Source: Planomonospora sp. ID67723
GTDB lineage: Bacteria > Actinomycetota > Actinomycetes > Streptosporangiales > Streptosporangiaceae
Direction of reading: 5' to 3'
NCBI RefSeq assembly: GCF_015711605.1
Contig: NZ_JABTEZ010000001.1
Coordinates: forward strand, 1,826,001 to 1,890,000
Length of the DNA stretch: 64,000 nt
Position numbers and translations under genes: made by a program. Of this stretch, positions 30,745 through 38,000 are shown in pieces; within the stretch, counting starts at the first letter, position 1; every line of letters starts with the position of its first letter. The notes below the pieces were generated by a model. It was not told the DNA's origin. It saw only the letters and a program-made list of their open reading frames with translations, and did not search any database.

Positions 30745-33188
30745 CGCGCTCCTCCTTCGGGCTCGGTCGGGCCCGCCCATCCCGCCGCGGCGCCGTCTCC
30801 GCCGAGCGCCCGCCAGATCCGCTCGGGGGTGCAGGGCATCGCGACGTCGCGCACGCCGTACGGGCGCAGGGCGTCGACGATCGCGTTGACCACGGCCGGG
30901 GTGGAGGCGATCGTCCCGGCCTCGCCGACGCCCTTGACGCCGAGCGGGTTGCTGGTCGCGGGGGTCTCGGTCCGGTCGGTGACGAACTCCGGCAGGTCGG
31001 CGGCGGACGGGATCAGGTAGTCGGCCATCGTCGTGGTGAGCAGGTTGCCCTCGGTGTCGTAGACAGCCTCCTCGAACAGGGCCTGGGCGATGCCCTGCGC
31101 GATGCCGCCGTGCACCTGGCCCTCGACGATCAGCGGGTTCACCACGGAGCCCACGTCGTCCACGGCCACGTAGGAGCGGATCCTGACCGCACCCGTCTCG
31201 GTGTCCACCTCGACCGCGCACAGGTGGGTGCCGTGCGGGAAGGAGAAGTTCTCCGGGTCGAAGGTCGCGTCGGCGTCCAGCCGGGGTTCGAAGCCCTCCG
31301 GGAGGTCGTGCGCGGCGAAGGCGGCGAGCGCGAGCTCCTGGATGGTCCTGCCCTCGGAGGTGCCCCGGACCCGGAACTCCCCGGCGGCGAACTCGATGTC
31401 GCCGGGGGCGGCCTCCAGCAGGTGCGCGGCCAGGTTCCTGGCCTTGTCCCGCACCTTCTCGCAGGCCCGCAGTACGGCGACGCCGCCCACGACGAGCGAG
31501 CGCGAGCCGTAGGTGTCCATTCCCCGGGGCGCGATCGCGGTGTCGCCGTGCAGGACGGAGACGTCGTCGAACGGCACGCCCAGCGCGTCGGCCACGATCT
31601 GGCTCCAGGCGGTCTCGTGTCCCTGGCCGTGCGGGGAGGTGCCGGTGACGACCTCGACCTTGCCGGTGGGGAGCATCCGGACCGTGGCGTGTTCCCAGCC
31701 GCCCGCCCCGTAGCTGAGCGAGCCGAGCACCCGGGACGGGGCCAGGCCGCACATCTCGGTGTAGGTCGAGACGCCGATGCCGAGCTGGACGGGGTCGCGC
31801 CGGTCGCGCCGGTCGGCCTGCTCGGCGCGGAGCTTGTCGTAGCCGAACAGGGCCAGCGCCCGGTCGGTGGCGGCCTCGTAGTTGCCGGAGTCGTAGGTCA
31901 GCCCGGCGATCGTGGTGTAGGGGAACTCCTGATGGGTGATCCAGTTGCGGCGCCGTACCTCGATGGGGTCGAGGTTCAGCTCGTGGGCGAGCTCGTCGAC
32001 GGCGCGCTCGATGGCAAACGTGGCCTCGGGGCGGCCCGCGCCCCGGTAGGCGTCGGTCGGCATCTTGGTGGTGAAGACGCCCGTGCAGGTGAAGTCGTAG
32101 GCGTCCATCTTGTAGATGCCGTTGTACATGAACGCGCCGAGGATCGGGATGCCCGGCGTGACCAGCATCAGGTAGGCGCCCATGTCGGCGAGCAGGTCCA
32201 CCCGCACGCCCCGGATCCGCCCGTCCCGATCGGCCGCGACGGAGATCCGCTGGATCTGGTCGCGGCCGTGGTGCACGGTCATGTTGCCCTCGGAGCGGGA
32301 CTCGGTCCACTTCACCGGCTTGCCGAGCCGGCGGGTCAGCAGCAGGCAGAGCACCTCCTCGGCGGTGACCTGGAGCTTCGAGCCGAAGCCGCCGCCCACG
32401 TCGGGGGCGATGACGCGGAGCCTGTGCTCGGGGATGCCGGTGGTCAGCGCCAGCATGACGCGCAGGACGTGCGGGATCTGCGTCGCGGAGTAGAGGGTGA
32501 AGGCGCCGCCGTCGGTGGTGGCCACGACCGCGCGGGGCTCCATCGCGGTGGGGATGAGCCGCTGCTGGACGTAAGTGCGGTCGATCACCACGGGGGCGTC
32601 GCGGAACGCCGCCTCGATGTCTCCCCCGGAGAACTTCCAGGTGAAGGCCTGGTTGCCGGTCTCGTGGACCTTCGGGCCGCCCTCGGCGAGCGCCTCGGTC
32701 ATGTCGAGCACGGCCTCCAGCGGCTCGTAGTCGACCTCGATCGACTCCAGCGCGTCGGCGGCCCTGTAGCGGTCGGTGGCGACCACGCAGGCCACGGCCT
32801 CGCCGACGTAGCGGACCTCGTCCACCGCCATGGGCGGGTGGTCGGGGATGACGACGTCCTCGCTGACCGGCCAGGCGCACGGCAGCGAGCCCTGCTCCCC
32901 GGCGACGTCCCGCCCGCTGTAGGCGGCGACCACGCCGGGCTGGGCCCGCGCGGCGGAGACGTCGACCCGGGTGATCCGGGCATGTGCCATCGGGCTGCGC
33001 AGGAACGCCACGTACAGCATGCCCGGGAGCTGGATGTTGTCGGTCCACGTCGTCCGGCCGGTGATCAGCCGGGCGTCCTCCTTGCGCCTGCGGGCCCGGC
33101 CGACCTCGTGACCGCCGTCGGGGGCGCCGAGCCGGCCGCTCTCGGCGATCTGCCGGGCGACCAGGCCGGCGTCGAGTTGCTCCGTCAT
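30741..33188 (-). CDS. coxL: Molybdopterin-binding large subunit, form II CO-dehydrogenase-like
   Basis: This 815-residue protein belongs to the molybdenum hydroxylase family, with the Mo-cofactor segments IAPDVGGGFGSKL, SPHGQGHETAWSQI and GVKGVGEAGTIASTP. The active-site loop reads AYRGAGR (about 380), the form II signature, not the AYxCSFR of proven form I CO dehydrogenases. CO may therefore not be the main substrate; an aldehyde or N-heterocycle is possible. It overlaps coxS and coxM by 4 bp each. No CoxD/E/F maturation genes are in the window. Confidence 0.9.
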   Translation of the reverse strand: MTEQLDAGLVARQIAESGRLGAPDGGHEVGRARRRKEDARLITGRTTWTDNIQLPGMLYVAFLRSPMAHARITRVDVSAARAQPGVVAAYSGRDVAGEQGSLPCAWPVSEDVVIPDHPPMAVDEVRYVGEAVACVVATDRYRAADALESIEVDYEPLEAVLDMTEALAEGGPKVHETGNQAFTWKFSGGDIEAAFRDAPVVIDRTYVQQRLIPTAMEPRAVVATTDGGAFTLYSATQIPHVLRVMLALTTGIPEHRLRVIAPDVGGGFGSKLQVTAEEVLCLLLTRRLGKPVKWTESRSEGNMTVHHGRDQIQRISVAADRDGRIRGVRVDLLADMGAYLMLVTPGIPILGAFMYNGIYKMDAYDFTCTGVFTTKMPTDAYRGAGRPEATFAIERAVDELAHELNLDPIEVRRRNWITHQEFPYTTIAGLTYDSGNYEAATDRALALFGYDKLRAEQADRRDRRDPVQLGIGVSTYTEMCGLAPSRVLGSLSYGAGGWEHATVRMLPTGKVEVVTGTSPHGQGHETAWSQIVADALGVPFDDVSVLHGDTAIAPRGMDTYGSRSLVVGGVAVLRACEKVRDKARNLAAHLLEAAPGDIEFAAGEFRVRGTSEGRTIQELALAAFAAHDLPEGFEPRLDADATFDPENFSFPHGTHLCAVEVDTETGAVRIRSYVAVDDVGSVVNPLIVEGQVHGGIAQGIAQALFEEAVYDTEGNLLTTTMADYLIPSAADLPEFVTDRTETPATSNPLGVKGVGEAGTIASTPAVVNAIVDALRPYGVRDVAMPCTPERIWRALGGDGAAAGWAGPTEPEGGAR

Positions 33189-33670
33189 GAGGTGCGCACC
33201 TCCTCGCCGGACATCTCCTGCGCGCCGCGCCGTACCGCGCGGACGATGTTGCAGTAGCCCGTGCACCGGCACAGGTTGCCTTCCAGGCCCTGCCTGATGG
33301 CCTCCTCCGACGGGTCGGGATCGTCCCGCAGCAGGTCGATCGCGGCCATGACCATGCCCGGGGTGCAGTATCCGCACTGCAGCGCGTGCTCGGTGCGGAA
33401 GGCCTCCTGCATGGGGTGAAGTTCGCCGTCCCGGCCGAGACCCTCGATCGTGACGACGTCGCACTCGTCGGCCTGCACGGCCAGCACCGAGCAGCTCTTG
33501 GCGCTCCTGCCGTCGAGCATCACGGTGCAGGCGCCGCAGTTGCCGGTGTCGCAGCCGACAGGGGTGCCGGTCTTGCCGAGCCGGTCTCTCAGCAGGTGGA
33601 CCAGGAGGAGGCGGGGTTCGACCTCCTCCTCGTAGCGGATGCCGTCGACGGTGACGGTGATTCGGGGCAT
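33185..33670 (-). CDS. coxS: [2Fe-2S] small subunit, CO-dehydrogenase-like
   Basis: This 161-residue protein has the plant-ferredoxin cluster motif GCDTGNCGACTVMLDG (about 39-54) and the second cluster motifs QCGYCTPGM (about 97-105) and CRCTGYCNI (about 133-141). It relays electrons from the molybdenum site to FAD. ATG 33670 has TGGAGG upstream. It is the first gene of the small-large-medium-CoxG operon, and its stop overlaps coxL by 4 bp. A TTGACC at 33754-33759 (minus strand) may be part of its promoter, though I see no good -10. Confidence 0.92.
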   Translation of the reverse strand: MPRITVTVDGIRYEEEVEPRLLLVHLLRDRLGKTGTPVGCDTGNCGACTVMLDGRSAKSCSVLAVQADECDVVTIEGLGRDGELHPMQEAFRTEHALQCGYCTPGMVMAAIDLLRDDPDPSEEAIRQGLEGNLCRCTGYCNIVRAVRRGAQEMSGEEVRTS

Positions 33671-33776
33671 ACGTCCTCCAGGTGCACCCACGAGGGGATT
33701 GAGGAGAAGTGGGAGCCGGCTGATAAATGCGAACGTACGCCCCTGCTCACGCCGGTCAAGCCCTTGCTTCGAGGCT

Positions 33777-34817
33777 TTAGAGGCTTTCCCCCTCCCGTTC
33801 GGGTGGGCGGGAGGCCCCGCGGGAGGCGATCCGGTCCCCCGGCGCCCCGGGATCGTGGGAGCCGGAGGCCGGGTTGTGCCGGGAGTAGTCTCCGAACGTC
33901 CAGCGGAGCGGGATCGCCCCGCCGACGTGGACGACGCCGTCCACGTCGAACCCGACCAGCCGCTCGGCTCCGGGGACGCCGCGCGGGTCCCAGTCCACAC
34001 GGGCCCGGCCGGTCAGGTGCAGCGCGTCGCCGCTCTCCCAGTCGGGGAAGAGCAGGCCGCAGCGCTCGTCCAGCTCCAGGTTGCCGAGTGTCATGTACAT
34101 CATGTTCCCGGCGTACTCCGGCCAGACCAGCCGCCGCTCGCCGAGCACCCTGACGAATCCGGGGGTGCCGCCCCGGTGGGAGACGTCGGCGCCGAGCCCC
34201 TCGGCGCGGGTGGCGACGAAGAACGTGTCCGCGCGCTCGATCCGCGCGCGCTGCCCGGCGGTGAGCACCTCGCCGGTCCGCGCCCGGACGTTCGCCGGGA
34301 CGAGCTCCTCGGTGATCGTCCTGGTCTGGATGTACTTGGGGCAGTTGGCATAGACCTGCTCGGTGCGGACGACGAGCCGGTCGCCGTCGCGGCGGGCCCG
34401 GCCGTTGACCCGCATCCGCCGCCGGGTGGCCGGTTCGATGGCGAGCATCCCGATCTCGTGCCCGCCGCCGGTCCCGGGCGCGCTGCCCTTCCCATGCCCG
34501 CCGCCCGTCCCGGCGGGCCCGGGAGCACGCTGACCGGGCCCGCCGAACACCCCCGCCAAAGGGTCGTGCGCGCCGGGCAGCGCGTCGATCACGACGGTCC
34601 GCTCGCCGTACGGCCGGGCGAATCCGGCGGGACCGGTCAGCGTGCTCGCCCAGACCCGTCCCGAGGCGTCGGCGGCCCCGACGACGAGCATGCGCTGCGC
34701 CCGCAGGAACTCGCCCGCCACCTCCGGGATCTCCGGACGGGTCCGCGCCGAGCCCAGTTCCCCGGCCCGTCTGACCCCGGCCCGCCGCTGGACCGCGACC
34801 TCTCCCGCGTGCGTCAT
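33777..34817 (-). CDS. Pyridoxamine 5'-phosphate oxidase (PNPOx)-like split-barrel protein
   Basis: This 346-residue flavin- or cofactor-binding split-barrel protein carries LVVGAADASGRVWASTLTGP (about 44-63), YANCPKYIQTR, FVATRAEGLGADVSHRGGTP and NMMYMTLGNLELDERCGLLF. This arrangement is seen in the pyridoxamine phosphate oxidase-related group annotated as FMN-binding or haem-utilisation-like. A Gly/Pro-rich insertion (about 92-122) interrupts the N-terminal part. The gene follows the VOC gene after 26 bp on the same strand, so both are probably one operon. The reaction is unknown. Confidence 0.75.
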   Translation of the reverse strand: MTHAGEVAVQRRAGVRRAGELGSARTRPEIPEVAGEFLRAQRMLVVGAADASGRVWASTLTGPAGFARPYGERTVVIDALPGAHDPLAGVFGGPGQRAPGPAGTGGGHGKGSAPGTGGGHEIGMLAIEPATRRRMRVNGRARRDGDRLVVRTEQVYANCPKYIQTRTITEELVPANVRARTGEVLTAGQRARIERADTFFVATRAEGLGADVSHRGGTPGFVRVLGERRLVWPEYAGNMMYMTLGNLELDERCGLLFPDWESGDALHLTGRARVDWDPRGVPGAERLVGFDVDGVVHVGGAIPLRWTFGDYSRHNPASGSHDPGAPGDRIASRGASRPPEREGESL

Positions 34818-34843
34818 GGCTTCTCCGTCCAGACTCTGCCGGT

Positions 34844-35287
34844 CTAGAAGAACCCGCAGGTGGGGGCGGCTCCCGCGGGGGCGAGGAGATCGCCGGCGCC
34901 GGTGGGCGCGTAGATCTCCAGCCGGATCCCGTCCGGGTCCTCGAAGAACACACCCCCGGAGGACGCCCCCTCGCCGTGCGCGACGACGCCGTCGTGGTGG
35001 ATCGCGGCCCCGAGCTCCCGGATGACCGTCTCGGCGCGCCGCACCGCCTCGATGTCCGGGACCTGGAAGGAGAGGTGGTGCAGGCCGGGCAGGGCGGTGG
35101 CGAAGCGTCCCTCGCTCTGCTGCCAGAGGGTCAGCACGAGCGTGCCGTCGAGGCCGAGGAAGGCGTAGCGGCGGCCCTCCTCGCTCGACTCGCCGACGAC
35201 CTCGAAGCCGAAGACCTCCCGGTAGAAGTCCCTGGACGTGTCGAGGTCGGAGACGTTGAGGCCCACGTGGCCGGTCTTGAAGGTCAT
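34844..35287 (-). CDS. VOC family (glyoxalase/dioxygenase-like) protein
   Basis: This 147-residue protein has paired beta-alpha-beta-beta-beta modules with metal-ligand-like residues: the His in KTGHVGLNVSDL, GLHHLSFQV, and the Glu in FFEDPDGIRLEIYAP. This is the vicinal-oxygen-chelate fold of glyoxalase I, extradiol dioxygenases and resistance proteins. I chose ATG 35287 with GGAG at the proper distance; ATG codons at 35308-35303 are alternatives. It is the first gene of a two-gene operon preceded by an inverted repeat. The substrate is unknown. Confidence 0.82.
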   Translation of the reverse strand: MTFKTGHVGLNVSDLDTSRDFYREVFGFEVVGESSEEGRRYAFLGLDGTLVLTLWQQSEGRFATALPGLHHLSFQVPDIEAVRRAETVIRELGAAIHHDGVVAHGEGASSGGVFFEDPDGIRLEIYAPTGAGDLLAPAGAAPTCGFF

Positions 35288-35318
35288 CCGCCGCACTCCC
35301 ATCATCATTTCTAACGGC

Positions 35319-35356
35319 TCAATCCGTTAGATGCTGAGAACAATCTAACGGATTGA
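35319..35356. promoter_or_regulatory. 12-bp inverted repeat, candidate operator for the VOC operon
   Basis: TCAATCCGTTAG (35319-35330) and CTAACGGATTGA (35345-35356) are perfect inverted repeats around a 14-bp AT-rich spacer. A further CTAACGG half-site lies at 35311-35317. The site sits 32 bp upstream of the VOC start, in a region much AT-richer than its surroundings. This fits a repressor operator better than a terminator, as no U-tract follows in either direction. Confidence 0.65.
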
Positions 35357-35409
35357 TTGGCTGTTTGCCGTTATAAATGTGTGATTTAGATCACTATGGA
35401 TGGGTCCGG

Positions 35410-36075
35410 CTAGCTCAGGGCGGCGACGACCTCCCTGGCCGCCCCGGCGGCGCTCGCCGGGTTCTGGCCGGTCACCAGCCGCCCGTCGCGCACGACGTGC
35501 TCGGTGAAGTCGGGAGCCCCGGAGTGCAGGGCGCCGCGCTCGGCGAGGGTGCTCGCCAGCAGGAACGGCACCGTCCCGGCGAGGCCGGCCGCCGCCTCCT
35601 CGGAGTCGGTGAAGGCGGCCACCCGCTTGCCCGCGACCAGCAGGGAACCGTCGGAGAGCGTGACGTTCACCAGGGCGGACGGGCCGTGGCAGACCGCGGC
35701 CACCACTCCGCCGTTCTCGTAGACGGCGCGGGTCAGCGCCGCGACGTCCTTGTCGTCGGGGAAGTCCCACATGGTGCCGTGGCCGCCCGCGAAGAACACC
35801 GCGTCGTAGCGGGCCGGATCGACGTCCGCGACGCGCGGGGTGGAGCGCAGCCGCTCGCCGTACGTCTCCAGGAACTTCACCTGGGCGGGGTCGTCGGGGT
35901 CGTAGCCGTCCTGGGGCGGTTCGCCGCCCGCGATGCTCGCCAGGTCCATCTCGAACCCGGCGGAGTGGAAGACCTCCCAGGGGTGGGCGGCTTCCGAGAC
36001 GTAGAAGCCGGTCGTCCGGCCGGTGTCGCCGAGTTGCCCGTGGCTGGTCAGGACGGTGAGGATGCGTTTCGTCAT
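35410..36075 (-). CDS. DJ-1/PfpI family protein (type 1 glutamine amidotransferase-like)
   Basis: This 221-residue protein has the nucleophile elbow GVVAAVCHGPSALVN (Cys at about 129) and the acidic FFAGGHGTMWDFPDD region. GFYVSEAAHPWEVF near the N-terminus places it with the Hsp31/glyoxalase III-like branch. Such proteins detoxify methylglyoxal or repair glycated molecules; the exact activity cannot be read. The gene is divergent from a LysR regulator gene with an 86-bp shared promoter region containing an inverted repeat. Confidence 0.87.
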   Translation of the reverse strand: MTKRILTVLTSHGQLGDTGRTTGFYVSEAAHPWEVFHSAGFEMDLASIAGGEPPQDGYDPDDPAQVKFLETYGERLRSTPRVADVDPARYDAVFFAGGHGTMWDFPDDKDVAALTRAVYENGGVVAAVCHGPSALVNVTLSDGSLLVAGKRVAAFTDSEEAAAGLAGTVPFLLASTLAERGALHSGAPDFTEHVVRDGRLVTGQNPASAAGAAREVVAALS

Positions 36076-36125
36076 GACGTGAGGATCGCCTCTGACGAGC
36101 TATTGAAACAAATAACCGAACACCT

Positions 36126-36148
36126 CATCAGATATCAGGAATCTGATG
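36126..36148. promoter_or_regulatory. Inverted repeat between the DJ-1 and LysR genes
   Basis: CATCAGAT (36126-36133) and ATCTGATG (36141-36148) form an 8-bp inverted repeat with a 7-bp spacer, 13 bp before the LysR start codon. A dyad at this place in a divergent region is the usual LysR autoregulation arrangement. Confidence 0.6.
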
Positions 36149-36161
36149 GGAAAATCGATGT

Positions 36162-37130
36162 ATGGCTGTGTCGCTGGATCTGTTCCGCACCTTCCTCGCC
36201 GTCTACCGGACGGGGTCCGTCACGGCCGCGGCGCACACCCTCGGGCTCTCCCAGCCGGCGGTGAGCGCCCAGGTCAGGACGCTGGAAGCGGTGCTGGAGA
36301 GCAAGCTGTTCGACCGGCTTCCCCGCGGGGTCGCCCCCACCTCCGCCGCCGAGGAACTGGCCCGGCGGCTCGCGGCCCCCCTGGACGCGCTGGAGGAGGC
36401 GGTCGGCGTCGGGCCGGGGCCGGAGGCGTTCACCCGCGCGGTCCACCTGGGCGGCCCCGCGGAGCTTCTCTCCACCCGCGTCGCGCGCGCGCTCGTCCCG
36501 CTGCTCGGCGAGGGCGTGAAGCTCCGCGTCGAGCTCGGCCTCGCCGACGACCTGCTCGACAGGCTCGCCGCCGGCACGCTCGACCTCGTCGTCTCCGCGG
36601 TCCGCCCCCGGCGGCGCGGGGTGCACGCGACGCCCCTGCTGGACGAGGAGTTCGTCCTGGTGGCCGCCCCCGCATGGGCCGGGCGCGCCGGGCTCCCCCC
36701 GACGGGCGGTCCGCCGGGGGCCGCGGAGGCCGGGGCGGGGGCCGCGCCGGTCGTCCCGCGGGTTCCGGAACCGGCCCGGCTGGCCGGGATCCCGGTGGTC
36801 GCCTACGCGGAGGACCTCCCGGTCATCCGGCGCTACTGGCGGACCGTCTTCGGGGCCCGTCCCGCGATGTCCGCCGTCCTCGTCATGCCCGACCTGCGCG
36901 GGGTGCTCGGGGCCGTCGCGGCGGGCGCGGGGATGTCGGTGCTGCCCCGCTACCTGTGCGAGGAGGAGCTGGCCGCCGGAGCGCTCGTCCCGCTCGCCGA
37001 GCCGGAGCTGCCGCCGATCAACACGTTGTTCCTCGCCGTCCGGGACGGGGCGATGACCCGGCGGGCCGTCGCGGCCGTCCACGACCACCTGCTCCGCTGG
37101 GGGCGCGAGACCCTCGCCCGCAGGCTCTGA
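36162..37130 (+). CDS. LysR family transcriptional regulator
   Basis: This 322-residue protein has an N-terminal winged helix-turn-helix (LFRTFLAVYRTGSVTAAAHT and LGLSQPAVSAQVRTLEAVL) and a periplasmic-binding-like effector domain (about 88-300). An Ala/Gly/Pro-rich loop at about 180-205 is unusually long. It probably controls the divergent DJ-1 gene and itself through the inverted repeat at 36126-36148. The effector is unknown, possibly a reactive carbonyl given the target. Confidence 0.9.
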   Translation: MAVSLDLFRTFLAVYRTGSVTAAAHTLGLSQPAVSAQVRTLEAVLESKLFDRLPRGVAPTSAAEELARRLAAPLDALEEAVGVGPGPEAFTRAVHLGGPAELLSTRVARALVPLLGEGVKLRVELGLADDLLDRLAAGTLDLVVSAVRPRRRGVHATPLLDEEFVLVAAPAWAGRAGLPPTGGPPGAAEAGAGAAPVVPRVPEPARLAGIPVVAYAEDLPVIRRYWRTVFGARPAMSAVLVMPDLRGVLGAVAAGAGMSVLPRYLCEEELAAGALVPLAEPELPPINTLFLAVRDGAMTRRAVAAVHDHLLRWGRETLARRL

Positions 37131-37170
37131 GCGGGCGCCGCCGGGCCCCGCGCCGACGGCGGTGCCGACG

Positions 37171-37749
37171 TCACCGGGCCCTGTGCTGGTGGTAGTGGCG
37201 GGCGGCGCGGGCCCGGTTGCCGCACCCGGTCGAGCACCACTCCTGGCGGGCGTGCTCCTTCACGAAATACAGCACGCAGCGCGGAGCCGGGCAGGCCCGG
37301 AGCTGCTCGCGCTCCGCTCCGGCCAGCAGGGCGATCGCCGAGGCGGCGAGAGCGGCGCGCACCCGGGCGGACTCGCCCGCCCCACCCGCCGGGACGCTTA
37401 TCGCCACGGGAGGAGCGTCAGCGGGCCACTCCAGCCGGGACGCCGTGGGCACGGCCAGCGCCGCGGCGTTGACCAGGTCGAGCGCGTCGGCGAACCCGGG
37501 CAGGCGGTGGGCGTCCGCGGCGCTCGCCGGGCCCGGCGCCACCGCCCTGGCGAACAGCGCCCGTACGGCCTGCCGCAGCTCGACCACCTCGCGCCGCAGC
37601 TCCTCGGTGGCGGTGAAACCGCTGTCGAGGCCCAGCTCCCCGGCATGTTCGCGGCCCCACGCGGTCATCCCCGCGACGTCCGAGAGCGTGTCGACCGGTC
37701 CGCTGCGGGTCGCGCGGACGGTGCTGACGAACTCCAGGGCTATCATCAC
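37171..37749 (-). CDS. CGNR zinc-finger (ABATE domain) transcription-factor-like protein
   Basis: This 192-residue protein ends with CPAPRCVLYFVKEHARQEWC and then STGCGNRARAARHYH, the CGNR zinc finger. The first ~130 residues form an alpha-helical ABATE-type stress-sensing domain. These proteins are common in actinobacteria and are thought to bind DNA; targets are unknown. The start may be GTG 37749 or ATG 37746. It is convergent with the LysR gene. Confidence 0.87.
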   Translation of the reverse strand: MMIALEFVSTVRATRSGPVDTLSDVAGMTAWGREHAGELGLDSGFTATEELRREVVELRQAVRALFARAVAPGPASAADAHRLPGFADALDLVNAAALAVPTASRLEWPADAPPVAISVPAGGAGESARVRAALAASAIALLAGAEREQLRACPAPRCVLYFVKEHARQEWCSTGCGNRARAARHYHQHRAR

Positions 37750-37781
37750 CCGATTCTAACGCCTGTGACCGTGAGAACAGG

Positions 37782-38000
37782 CTAGCGGCGGACGGAGCGG
37801 GCGATGATGGCGATGAAGCCGGCGAAGGCCAGGCCGCCCAGGACGACCGGGAGCATGACGACCGGGTTCAGCTCCGGAACGGCGATGAAGAGGATCCCGA
37901 CGGTGATGAAGAGCGCGCCGCTGAGCAGGGCCATCCAGTCCGTGCGGTGCCATCGGCTCCGCACGGCCGGACCGGTCTCGCGCTGGAGGTCAGGCCGCAC
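37782..38000 (-). CDS. Small two-helix membrane protein, partner of the PspC gene
   Basis: This 72-residue protein has two hydrophobic helices (about 23-43 and 46-68) after a charged, positive N-terminus. It starts inside the last codons of the upstream PspC-like gene (11-bp overlap), so it is translationally coupled. The family is not recognised; it may be an accessory subunit of the PspC-like membrane protein. Confidence 0.7.
   Translation of the reverse strand: MRPDLQRETGPAVRSRWHRTDWMALLSGALFITVGILFIAVPELNPVVMLPVVLGGLAFAGFIAIIARSVRR

Noticed and set aside
35403-35430. tRNA-like start, GGCTAGCTCAGG
   Set aside because: It resembles a D-arm, but there is no acceptor-stem complement or T-arm downstream, and it overlaps the 3' end of the DJ-1 gene.
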